NCBI GenBank assembly: GCA_039000515.1
Contig: JBCFYV010000001.1
Location: 64,555,132-64,619,131 of the forward strand
DNA from: Timema cristinae
Taxonomy: Eukaryota > Arthropoda > Insecta > Phasmatodea > Timematidae
Direction of reading: 5' to 3'
Length of the DNA: 64,000 nucleotides
Below the pieces are notes generated by a model. The model made no database searches. It saw only the letters and a list, made by a program, of their open reading frames with translations, and was not told the DNA's origin. The position numbers and the translations under genes are program-made. Below are positions 23,140 to 33,864 of this stretch, piece by piece (the first letter of the stretch is position 1; every line of letters starts with the position of its first letter).

Positions 23140-23840
23140 TGAAAATTGTAAGTCGGGGACCAAACTAAACCATCTGTTCGTTTTTAAAGTTAACCTTAAC
23201 TTTACTTAAACACTAAGCTCGTTTAGTTTAGTTTAAAGATAAATGGTTGTCAGGGTTCAAATCCCGAATGGGTAAACAAAGGGTGCATCTTTTTGTGGGT
23301 ACATTTCCTCTATTTTAGATATTGCTCATCATTAACCACTAGTATAATTAATAAAAATATAAATATTAACTACACTAAGTATGCTGAATACAAATATGCT
23401 CAATTCACCCGGTAAAATGGGTGTATGTTAGGTGTTTAAAGTATTATCTCTACACGGTGTTGAATATGAGTATTTGTTTATTACGGTTATAGCCTCATCT
23501 ACATATTATTTTCATTAAGAAATGACATCTGTTCACGGGAATGGAACTTGGGACCTACAAACTATGTTTTGATAGTTGTTATAAAACTAATTCATTACAT
23601 CTGAACAAAGGGGAGGAATTACATTAGACGAGAAAGGACATAAAAAGAGTGGTTGATATTGCATTCTTATACGTGTGTTATGATTGTGGAGGGGGAGGGG
23701 GAATATTGATGTAGACATTCTGTGCACAAATGCACATCTGGACATGGCTGTAGCCGGAACCTAGCTAATACAGTATTGGCTCGCAAATTATGTTACGTGA
23801 TGCCATTGTAGGTTGACGATGCTATTCTTATTTTTTTTAA
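23140..23840. other. mostly unrecognised, with a tRNA-like box
   Basis: GGGTTCAAATCCC near 23254 looks like a Pol III B-box, so a decayed tRNA-derived SINE may start around 23220. No A-box or target duplication was resolved. The rest is AT-rich DNA without recognised coding content. Confidence 0.4.
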
Positions 23841-24075
23841 CTTTTTTTTAGCACCGCATGTCTTACTAACTGTTCAGGCTATACACCTTTGTACTAATTA
23901 CTCTAGTCTTAAATCTAGGACAGACACAAAATCCATCCCCCGGTTGTCAATTCATCACTGTGAAAGGGTAAACCCACATTCCAACAATGATAAATTTCTC
24001 GGTCTAGCCAGGAATCCAGACCGATACCCTTAGCTCCGTAGGTGGACGCACTACTAACAGAGCTTAGCTTCGTAA
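23840..24075 (-). mobile_element. tRNA-derived SINE, second family, minus strand
   Basis: On the minus strand it reads GCTCTGTTAGTAGTGCG...CTACGGAGCTAAGGGTATCGG...GGATTCCTGGCTAGACCGAG, then a body with TTCACAGTGATGAATTGAC and a tail containing AGTACAAAGGTGTATAGCCTG. The body TCATCACTGTGAAAGGGTAAACCCACATT is shared almost exactly with 57030-57315. The tRNA head has decayed more than in that copy. Confidence 0.7.
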
Positions 24076-24605
24076 TTTTTTAGCCTGATAATTCTTTTTA
24101 CAAGCTATATACATTAACAAATTTATAGATTTATTTAAAAAAAAGTGCTAATTCGCTTTTTAAAAAAGGTGGGGAGGGTGCACAGCATAGCTACAGTAAA
24201 TAAAAATAAGATATTTGAAATGAGATAATATAAGTTGTTGCACATTCTTTCAAAGAGCATACACGAAATAATATACACTTAGAAAAAGAGGAACATCACA
24301 CCCACTGAACATTACAGCAATTCCCAAATTTAAAGATCTCCATAATATATATAATTAGATTTTATGAGCCCATTTTTCACTACTTTAATTTGTTTGTTTG
24401 GTTTCTCACAGCATACCATCAGCAATAATTGTACGTCCCACAGTTTGGGAACCGCTGCTGTGGACTTTTTAATAAGCCTTCACTATCTTGGGCTTATTGC
24501 AATAAGCCTAAAAGTTATCAGGCTGATAAGCAAATATAATAATATTTTACAATTAGCCTGGCTCATTATAAGATACATTAAAAGAAGCCAGATTTTCCAA
24601 TTTGC

Positions 24606-24674
24606 CTATGACACACACGTACGCACGCCACACACACACACACACACGCACACACACACACACACACACACACT
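24606..24674. repeat. (CA)n microsatellite
   Basis: A run of CACACA with a few CG interruptions. It forms the T-H-T-H tail of an otherwise meaningless open frame at 24364-24702. Confidence 0.95.
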
Positions 24675-24989
24675 CATAACTCGGAAACTATTGGTTTTAT
24701 AAAAATATATTTCAAATAATGATTTTTATATTTAATATGCCTCCAATTTTGAAATTATAAGTTATTTTGTATTTCATAGTGGTGTGAGCATACGATAAAA
24801 ATTGGTTTTTTCCTTAAGTGTAATTTACCCTCAAAGTTATTTTCAGTAATAAATGAGAACTTCAATTTTGTTTTAATATTAAACAATACATCTATACAAA
24901 TTTTAATCGAGTCGAGTTTGGAATGATCTATATTTTATCTTTCCACCCTTAAGTAAATAAAACTACTGTACCATTAATTTTAAGGTTGG

Positions 24990-25200
24990 ATGGATTATTA
25001 AAAAAAACCTCTGAGAAACCTTATGAAAATCCCATATCCCAAGTTCTATCCCAATTGGTAAAATAGTTTCGTCTCTAGTCAGAGATACAGACTGACATTA
25101 TTTAAAAAACAGGGGTCATGAAACGTCGACAGCCATCAAAATCTTGAGATTGATTTTTTTTTACAATTGCTATTTTTTTTTCAACCAGAGAGCTGTGAGG
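24990..25200. repeat. dispersed repeat, copy 2
   Basis: Diverged match to 5550-5800, with the shared blocks GGTAAAATAGTTTCGTCTCTAG, CAGACTGACATT and GGGGTCATGAAACGTCGACA. It lies shortly after the (CA)n tract and an AT-rich block. The superfamily is unknown. Confidence 0.55.
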
Positions 25201-27072
25201 AGGTAAAAAGTAACATTATATATTAATCTACAAACTCATCTCATGGCCAATATGACTAAAAAGTAATCTATTTTTATTTATTTATTTAACATATGTACAA
25301 TTGTACATACATATAGGCTTTCATCTCATGTTGTATGCTTTGTTCAAGGTCACTCATAAAAATATTTTCTAACATTTTTTGCTAAATAGTTAATAAGTGA
25401 CTTATAGCGTCTTGGTAAAAGTGCACCCACCCCTATTACTCTGACTGCCTCAGCCCAGTATCAACAACTAATCTCAAAAGCTAACAGTAGCATAGGGAGT
25501 GCAATATAAATAAATAAATAACAATGTATATTATAACAATAGATTCTAAGCTTAGTTAGTAAACCTACACTGTTTCTAACAGATGTTATTAATTGACAGC
25601 ATTGCTTTATGAGCCAATAGGATATACTGAGAGACCAAACCTAATCATTGTTTTGGTATAGTAAATATAATAAATCTTTTATAATGAAAAACATATTTAA
25701 CAAGTAAGTTTATGTACATAAATGAACTACTAAGTGTAAATTACAATGAACTCAGACCCTCTCTGACTAAAAAACACTGGCAGGGACAAACCAATGAATT
25801 CTCAGTAAAATATAAACTAAATAATTGAAAGGCATAGAGCCGTTATGTTAATATGTGTTGTCCTCATCTGACAGTCAAACGAAGAAAATAATAAAACTAG
25901 GTTCACAACAGCCAAGCGAGCCTTTATACAAATTCCTATAAACAATAATATTATACCCTTACGAAAAGAAAACTAGCCTTTTAATAAGTATAACTAGTAC
26001 AACAGAGTTCAAATAACATTATAAAAAAAATTATTTAAAGATAAAATATAAGATCATGGCCTGTTTCACACAGTGTGAAACAACCATAGTTTCTAATATG
26101 TGCTAAACGTATGCGCCCAAAGAGGTTAAATAAGATACAAACATATAGTTCTATCAGAACGGACCGTCGGTTAATGAATAACAGAATTACTATGTGTAAA
26201 AGCAAACAATTGAAGTTAATCAGTTGTCTCCTGATTAATGATAGTAAACCCCAGAAAACAGTCAAACCTAGTTTATCCTTCAAGGCAAATAGTGATTACC
26301 CTCAAACCCTATTCCCATTCGAAGCTACTATTTCTTCAAGCCCACCATCCTAGAAACAATTGACTTTCATGTTAACTATCTAGAAAACACGCTAGAAATA
26401 GTGACCTATGCACACACAAGAATGACATATGTACTGCACATTAATAACCTCCCACAACGAACAGTATACAATTACAATCGCCTGAAGAGAATTTTGAAAA
26501 GATTAGAATTACAAGCTAACTAAGATCGAAATGTGAATTTGCTTACATGACTAAATGTTCACCTTATACAAGATTTGCCCTCCGAGAGTGACAACTTTCT
26601 AAGGGGGAGGAGGTTATAGACTAGTTGACCAGAAGAAGGGGTAGAATCACGTGATCCCATGTCCAAGTTCGACCAATCAACATTCTCTTGTTCCCTGAAA
26701 AGTTGCACGTATACCAACCTCTCCTGGTGTGGGGTGGAAAGGAGATTCAATGCTAATTCCCTCTCTTTCTTGCTTGCGAATTTTGTTTTGTTTTTTTATG
26801 TCAGGTGTCCCACCGAGGCTTATTCAACGCTCTGATACTCGCGTTATCATGGGAGGTTAAAACTGTCTACACGTTGTAACATTTCACACTGTATACAACA
26901 TTATGTGTTCTTCAGATAAATAAAGGGTGGCAACTTTTACTTTACAAATCATATCCAAGAAACCATTTAAAATTAATACTATTTTTTCAAACATCAGCAT
27001 AAAGCTACCTTGGATCAATGGCAGAGTGTGTTAAAGATTGTTATTAAATGGCCGACGATTTTATACATCTAC
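25200..27072. other. no gene recognised; promoter-like GC-richer block near 26.6 kb
   Basis: Mostly AT-rich. TATGTACAATTGTACATA near 25293 is a perfect 18-bp palindrome. At 26570-26760 the composition is more balanced and includes CACGTGATCCCATG and GACCAATCAAC (E-box and CCAAT-like). This could be the regulatory part of an unrecognised LTR, but no termini were found. Open frames at 26035 and 26111 overlap on opposite strands without known motifs. Confidence 0.4.
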
Positions 27073-27660
27073 TGTAATCCAAGCTCTAAAACTAGAGGGA
27101 TTCAATTCATGAATATAAACAAAACCTACAGTTAAATAAAATTTAAATAAAATAAAAAGGAGCGCGTAGAGTGAATAACCTAAAATTGTGAGTTATAAAG
27201 TGCTGGATACTTAACATGTCCCCAGCGCACGCAACTCACTCTATTGAGTAGCGGGAAACTACGGTCCACCTTCACAGGTTGCATAACATAATAATATATA
27301 AAAAGGTCGAAGGCTAACAAAAGAGTTTTGGACATGGCGCTTTTTTAGACATAGGGATAATATGGCGTAACTATGCTATAGAATAATTTCAAGTCTTAAA
27401 ACCTTTTAGATTTCATTTATGCCAAACGTTATTAAATAACAAGCATGTGATTTGAAGAGCATTCAATAGTTCTTTGTATATATCATAGCCGTGAGTGACC
27501 AAGCATTATCAACATAAATATATACTATCCAATAAAAACATTGTTCCATAAACATTTACTCTTTTCCTTCTAATCATTACGTTATTTATTATGTACCCTA
27601 AAAATATTATGTAAATATAAATATTAATGCATAACATTAATAGACTTGAATATATCACAC

Positions 27661-27691
<31 letters not shown>

Positions 27692-29036
27692 GCAGCACCG
27701 CGTCTTACTACCCATTCGGGTTATACGCACTTACGCTAATGTGTAATAGTAGGGTGATTGTGAGATGAAATGGAGGACCTACAGTTTAACGTGGAATCCG
27801 AACCACGGTGGAGGCCTGGCATTCCCCATGATCATACTTAAAACAGTAGATGATCTCTCCTAAATAACACATTTTTGTACCTGTTGCAAAAAGGCAACAT
27901 GTTAATAAAAGTTTTAGTTCTATCAATTATACTTAATGTCACTACCATTTAACATGTACGCTAATAACCTAATTGCAGAACTCGAAATAACCTTCGCATA
28001 TGTCATAAACAAGGATAATAGTACAATTATAAATATCGAGAATATTTCCTAACTTTACTCCTTTTTTAAGTTTTTCGTTATTTTTTTGACACAAAAGAGA
28101 TTAGCAACGCTATCATAAAAGTTACAATCGAGAAACTAGTTAAAAAATATAAAGTTAAATTGATATATACAAATACTCCAGTGCAATACTCCATTCTACT
28201 AATACTGAAAATCTCGGCATAACGTTACTACACTTTCCCACCTTAATGTTTGCCAAATTCAAAATGCAACACCATTTGCAATTGAGACGAAATAAAGTTA
28301 ATTTTGAAATGTATGACTTTCAAGCCTTATGGGTAATATTGATAAGTTCTGATCCAACCACACTCTCCTTGTTTATTATTTACTATACTCATCTAACCAA
28401 AATAAAGTTAATTTGTTAAGTATAAAGTTTGCGCATAATGCCTAGTATTAATAACACAGAAAATTTCTGACTTAACAATACTCTCATTTTAAAGTAAATC
28501 AAAGGCGAAGGTTTATGCACATATTTTATAATTAAATTTGATAGAAAATGACCAAACAGAATTTCGAATAGTTCCAATAATTTACATTTAAGCCGAAACT
28601 GGATTTATTCTTACATTATCGTAATATGTCCGTTATGCCGACGCTTAGTCCTACATGGTCCCAGCCACGTCCAAGAGTGACGTCTTCCTCGACGGATGGT
28701 CTTTTATATGGCGCACACTCGTCGAACAGGAGAGGCACAGGGGAAGGGAGCGCGTGCGGCCGAAGAACATTCTATATTATTCTGGCAAAGCCTAGCAGTT
28801 ACCATCTTATTCTCATCTTTTCTTTGAAGTTGGGTGGATTGATCATGATGGTGGTGGTGGTGGTGGTCTCTAGCGGCGAGATGCGGCACTAGGCTCAGTG
28901 TTGGAAGTTGCTCGCGTGTGGTTTATGTGGTTGGATGTTTGTTGTTCGAGGTGCTTAACCAGTTCGGTGATATTGGGTAAATGATGTTTATGCTTGACTG
29001 GCCCCATTCTGTTTACTTGGAACAATAATTGCTACA
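27073..29036 (+). mobile_element. solo LTR, family copy A (1.96 kb) with 4-bp target duplication
   Basis: It starts TGTAATCCAAGCTCTAAA and ends AATAATTGCTACA. Both flanks are CTAC (27069-27072 and 29037-29040), a 4-bp duplication as made by many Ty3/Gypsy-type integrases. Blocks shared with the LTR at 30131 occur in the same order: the TG end, GTCCCCAGCGCACGCAACTCA, ACTACGGTCC, a core promoter-like GGTCTTTTATATGG followed by GAACAGGAGAG, and a 3' block ending in GCTACA. No internal coding region is attached, so this is a solo LTR. It is longer than copy B partly because of a SINE at 27664. The frame at 28626-28892 lies inside it and is not a gene. Confidence 0.8.
27664..27828 (-). mobile_element. 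5'-truncated SINE nested in LTR A
   Basis: It begins with (ATT)n, then AGCACCGCGTCTTACTACCC, GTTATACGCACTTACGCTAA, and ends CGAACCACGGTGGAGGCC TGGCATTCC. This is the reverse complement of the 3' body of the 5222 SINE. The tRNA-like head is missing. It interrupts the LTR sequence, giving the insertion order LTR first, SINE later. Confidence 0.85.
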
Positions 29037-30130
29037 CTACAACCGACTGACCCTTAACATATGAGTGATAAATGACCCTATCACAGGATTAACCTACATA
29101 GCTCAGTGGTAAGATATTGACATGCTAAGTTGGAGATTACGGATTTGGTTCCGGATTTCAAAAGAATTTTCAAAAAAAGTTAAATATTTAATCTCAATAA
29201 CATAATAATTATAGATTTGAAGTCATTTCACCAACTGATTAGCAGTTTGGGCTTTCCAAATTTCTTTGTGAAAGTGTTTCATTGCCTTGGAATGTTTATT
29301 CCTTTTGCCCTTTACACCTCTTCTGCCATTTTACTTTTGTGGGGCTATTTTTTTAAATAATAAAAATGTTCTTTCCACTATTATTACACTTCACACATCC
29401 CTAAAGACATTAAATGCAATTACACTCAGCCACACTGAAAAAAATCATTTCATCAATAGTAGCACTTGCTACACTGACTTGAATACGATGGAAAGCCAGG
29501 TGACAATCCCTAAAGAGAGATGGTGATAGGTCAAGACGATAAGCTTTACAAACATGCCAAAACCACTGGTGACAGATTTATAGTTTCAAGGACATACAGC
29601 TAGTAACTTGGAGTGAGAAGGGATGAGTTGTCTGCTCTGACCATACCGTTCTGTTGCGGCTATTGCGGGGTTGTAACAGATTTATTTTCAAAATCCAGGG
29701 GCAAAATATGAAGACCCTCAGCTTGTATCAGTTTTCATGAGTTTCAGATTGAATATAAATGTAAATAAGTGCCAATATAAAGTTAAATCAAGTCGGCATA
29801 GATTGGTTTGCTTCCCCCATTTATTATTACACACGTTTAAGTATACAAAATAATTAATTGAATATTGCATTCATTTGAAAATTTTTTACACAATTGTATG
29901 AAGGTTAATTGAAATAATATTTATTTAAATTAATAAACCTCCTCAAATATTTCTCACATTCCAAATATGAAATCCTCACATAATTTGGTTTTTCTAAAAA
30001 TTGTTGCATCAGATGCCAAAATTTAAAACTTTGAGTAAACACACTGCTAAAATATACATTTAATTTACATTTAATACACTGATACAAGTTTGGTTTAAGA
30101 AGACCTACTAATGTATATATAAAATTATTA
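29037..30130. other. spacer between two LTRs, small tRNA-like relic
   Basis: ACATAGCTCAGTGGTAAGATATTG near 29096 looks like a tRNA A-box and is followed by GGATTTGGTTCCGG, a weak B-box. It is probably a SINE remnant. The frame at 29287-29526 has no recognisable motif. Confidence 0.4.
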
Positions 30131-31427
30131 TGTAACTCTAGCTCTAAATTTAGAGGGGTTCAAAGACATTAAAAAAATATATAATCTAATGTTATAAAAA
30201 AAAAGGGTAAATAAACAAATAGGAGTGAGCAGTGTGAGTGACTGTTTCGACAATGCTGGGTACATAATACGTCCCCAGTGCACGCAACTCAATCCTGGAT
30301 GCGGAAAAACTACGGTCCTCCTTCAATATATATAAAATATTATCTATATAGGATAAATTTGAAAGCAAATTGGGATACCTGGATAGTGTACTTTCCTAAG
30401 CCTTGGGATAACATGAAAATAGTAAGTTTATTAAATGTATTCTAAATCATAACAACATGCAGAAATTTAATTCCTCATAGATACAATAACAGCAATGACC
30501 TTGAATATGCGCAACAATAAATATCGACATTTCCCAAAAAGAAATGATTTCATACAAATTTAACCGTTTTATAGTTAAATACCATAGAAAAATCACGCAA
30601 GACAAAATTAATTCATGGTGCATAGAATTATTAAATTTGAATATTATTATATATAATAATATAGATAATTTCTCCCAAATAAGACATTACCGAATTAAAT
30701 ATATAACAAATTTCACAAGTTAAGTAATTTAAAAGTTAATTATCTATTTATTAATACTAAACATACCGCATAACATTACTAATTTGTAAATGTTCAGACA
30801 TAATGTTATTCATGAACTCTCTCAAGTAAATCTTTAACAAACTAATTATGAAATATAATTCCCAAGTTAAGTAGTTTAAAGTTAAATCAATGTTCAAAAA
30901 GAACGAAGAATACTACTAGACTTCAATAATTTATATTAAAAAAAAAAAGAATGGCCGAAATATAATTTTGAATAGTTACAAGATATTATTACGCAGAAAG
31001 TGAATTTCTCCTTACATTTTATATAAGTTTTTTGAAGCCTCTGCTTCAACTTAGTACATCCACGCCCAGTCCAAGAGTGCAGTATATTTTCCTGTCCGGT
31101 CTTTTATATGGTGTACAAAAACTCGTAGAACAGGAGAGACGGGATCAAAAAGGGTGGGGTTCACAGAGTTTAACACACAAAAAAAGATGTGTGTGACACT
31201 GGAAAAGTCTGGCATTTACTTGTCATGTCGTTGGGAGTCATTGGGCCTGGTGGCGGTCTCTATTGAGCGAGGTTTGATTCTTGGCTCGGAGCTAGCAGTT
31301 GTTCTCGGGCTGTTAATGTGGCCAGTCGTGTTGTTATTAGTGGTGCATAGCCTGGACGGTGAGATTGGGTAGTGTAGCTTTTTGTTGACTTGCCCATTTT
31401 ATTTAACTTGTAGCTAAAATGGCTACA
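30131..31427 (+). mobile_element. solo LTR, family copy B (1.30 kb) with 4-bp target duplication
   Basis: It starts TGTAACTCTAGCTCTAAA and ends AAAATGGCTACA. It is flanked by ATTA on both sides (30127-30130 and 31428-31431). It shares ordered blocks with copy A: GTCCCCAGTGCACGCAACTCA, ACTACGGTCCTCC, GCCCAGTCCAAGAGTG, GGTCTTTTATATGG then GAACAGGAGAG, and GGTCTCTATTGAGCG. The two copies differ clearly, so they are separate old insertions and not the pair of LTRs of one element. The frame at 31154-31372 lies inside it and is not supported as a gene. Confidence 0.75.
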
Positions 31428-31589
31428 ATTATATTATTAATTTTGGGTCATACACCCTCAAGTGTAGGATGACATATTTAAAAATTTTACAAAGTGCTAA
31501 ACAGTGAATAGCAATATTATTAGAAATGCAAAATCATACTTATATTTGTCACATAGCTATGTTTATATTGCTATGACAGTTTATAGTGA

Positions 31590-32199
31590 AGCAACATAAT
31601 GGGAATAGCAACAGAATTCTTAGAAGCGTTACGATCAGTGGATTATTCTATTATTATCTCTTCAGGAAAGACGAGATGCATCCTGCAGAGAAATTATTGC
31701 CAGAAATTGATATTTTTAAGCTGATACAACCAGACTTCAATATCACTAATCCTTGTCTTCACGGAAACGAGCATTGTGGGAACAGTGAACCACACCAGGA
31801 GAGAAATCACAGGGTCTGTTGTACGAGACCACTGTCCCCAAGGCTCAGGACATTACATTACAACTGCGTACCGAGAAAGAATAGACAACACCTGCACCCA
31901 AGTGTTGAGATACAGGAACCTCCCAGAAACAGTGGAGTTCTACAACTCTACAAAGTATGGCGTTCACTTAGTCAACTTATAAGTAGTCTTTAAGGGCTGA
32001 TTCTTGGAGAAGGCCAGTGCATGATTTCGACAACATCCTTGACCTAGAAACACTCAATGCATGGGTAATTTACGAGGAGGCCACAAGTCAGAGGATCTCT
32101 CGGCACAAATGTATACTTAAACTGGTGAACGAGCTAAAAACAAAACCACAAACAGTGTCAGTGTCAAGTGAGATAAACAACTGGTTGACAAATCTGTAG
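31590..32199 (+). pseudogene. piggyBac-type transposase, C-terminal relic
   Basis: Two frames together resemble the C-terminal part of piggyBac transposases. The first (31776-31982) contains ITTAYRERIDN...LPETVEFYNSTKYGV, matching the family's '...FYN-T-K-G-V-D-x-x-D-Q' stretch. After a break near 31985-32000 a second frame contains RRPVHDFDNILDLETLNAWV then YEEATSQRISR...ILKLVNEL, matching 'RW...FYN-ILD-x-A-x-NA-x-x-Y'. The phase shift and the lost upstream catalytic Asp region show that it is dead. The 5' part (31590-31770) is not clearly related. TTAA-flanked termini were not identified, though TTAATTTTGGGTCATACACC at 31437 is a possible left end. Confidence 0.75.
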
Positions 32200-32795
32200 C
32201 TGGCAATTGTTCAGCCATTGTCATAAAAAAAAGGTAACTTGCCTCAAGTATCTGGAGTCTCTGTGATGCTTGGCCATTTCTTAAGTACACCATTTTTTGG
32301 CAATTATTTTAGTATAAATATATTTATTTTTTGTACATATAGCATATTCTAGCTCTTCATGTTGTAAATTTCTAGCACCATTTTTTGTATAGTTCAATAT
32401 CCCCTATTATTGTCGTAAGTATCCTTACGCGATGTTGAATATATAATGTGAAATAAATGTAACAGGCAATTTTAAATTATTATTATTATCATTATCATCC
32501 TCATAGTCAAACATAATAAACTATGTACAGTCGAAGTGGCTAAACCTTTCTATTCTTACAAATGGTTTTCCAACTCCTAAGAATTCCAAATCCTCTAATC
32601 TACTCGTCTCTATATGATATAGTAATATAGTTCATTTTTCACGATATATATTTTTAAGGATTCCAGTATTACATATACATTCACCATCTGAAAGTATGCA
32701 ACAATGTTCTAAGAAGTATATTTAAAGAATTGGGGCATATTGCATATTGTTTATGAGAAGTGGTCAATATGACCTATGATGTGTTTTCTCTCTCT

Positions 32796-32840
<45 letters not shown>

Positions 32841-33860
32841 CGCACTTGGGCTTCCTAGTGTTAATAACTTCCATTCTTCTATTCTTCTCCTTATACTTTA
32901 TTTCATTAATATACTTACATCAGCCTTTCTCCACATTAAACTCCATCAGGAAATTAATGTAATATTTAAATTTTTTTACTGTATTATATTAGACTAAAAT
33001 AAATTGATTGATTGACTTTTACAAGCTCATTTTTCTAGGTCAATGCGTTCTAGAGTCATAGAGCCTTAAGACTTAGGATAAGTGTTAATTTTCATTCAAT
33101 TGCAAGGAGTGAATTATTAATATGTATAGTCCTAATTAAGATACAACATTAAACTCTTCATCATTTAAAATATATTGCTTCTCCATTTAAACAAAAATAA
33201 AAATTGAAATCTAAAAAAATTAATTTGGCGAACTTTAATTTGAATTTAAATATTTTCAAAAACTAAATTTAAAGAATTGAAAAAATTCCCATTGTATCCT
33301 TACGATCTCATGTATGTACATACCAAGTTTTAACTCAGAACAGTGAAGTAAAACATTGTTGTAGCAACATTATATTTTGATTTTGATCAAAAGTTGATTG
33401 TTGTAGCAATACTAGGCCCACAATTGAGCTTTTAATAAGACTTTAAAGTGTTTTTTTACCACAATAGCCAAAGTTTTAAGTGTAAGAAAGAAAGGGTTTA
33501 CAAATACCATACATATCTTGATATTTAAACTAAATACCATACAGATTACCATCAGATTTATTTTAGTTTTTATGTAGGCATAGGATAAAATTTAAATTTA
33601 AAAAAAATTGAATTTACAGTTTTTATTAATTTCAGATTATACTTTCAGGACTCAAAAGTTCCCTGAATTAATCCTTTTGGATTGTATATATTTAATTTAA
33701 AGGGTGAACCAAAAGTTGAAGGTGGGTGGAAGGGGGGGGGGCATGAGAGAAGGTCAGTGTTTTTGGCCAACATTAATACAAGATTGCATTATTGGAAACA
33801 TAAGAGTTTAATTTGGTTCACATTGTGATATCAACATTTGTTGAATGGCATTAGATGAGA
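32200..33860. other. AT-rich non-coding DNA with a microsatellite
   Basis: It contains a (TG)n-(CG)n run near 32795-32845, a short (ATT/ATC)n at 32477-32500 and a G10 run near 33734. No gene is supported. The frame at 32776-32997 exists only because of the TG run. Confidence 0.55.
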
Positions 33861-33864
33861 GACT

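Noticed and set aside
24364..24702. 112-residue frame with a His/Thr-rich tail
   Set aside because: The tail is a (CA)n microsatellite and the rest has no motif.
28626..28892. 88-residue frame with poly-Val and its opposite-strand His-rich partner
   Set aside because: Both come from a short (GGT)n run inside a solo LTR.
27073..31427. A single LTR retrotransposon with both LTRs
   Set aside because: Each LTR has its own 4-bp duplication (CTAC, ATTA), and the 1.1 kb between them has no retroviral-type coding sequence.
31441..32480. Complete piggyBac element with TTAA borders
   Set aside because: A TTAA lies at the left, but no matching inverted terminus was found on the right; only the coding relic is supported.
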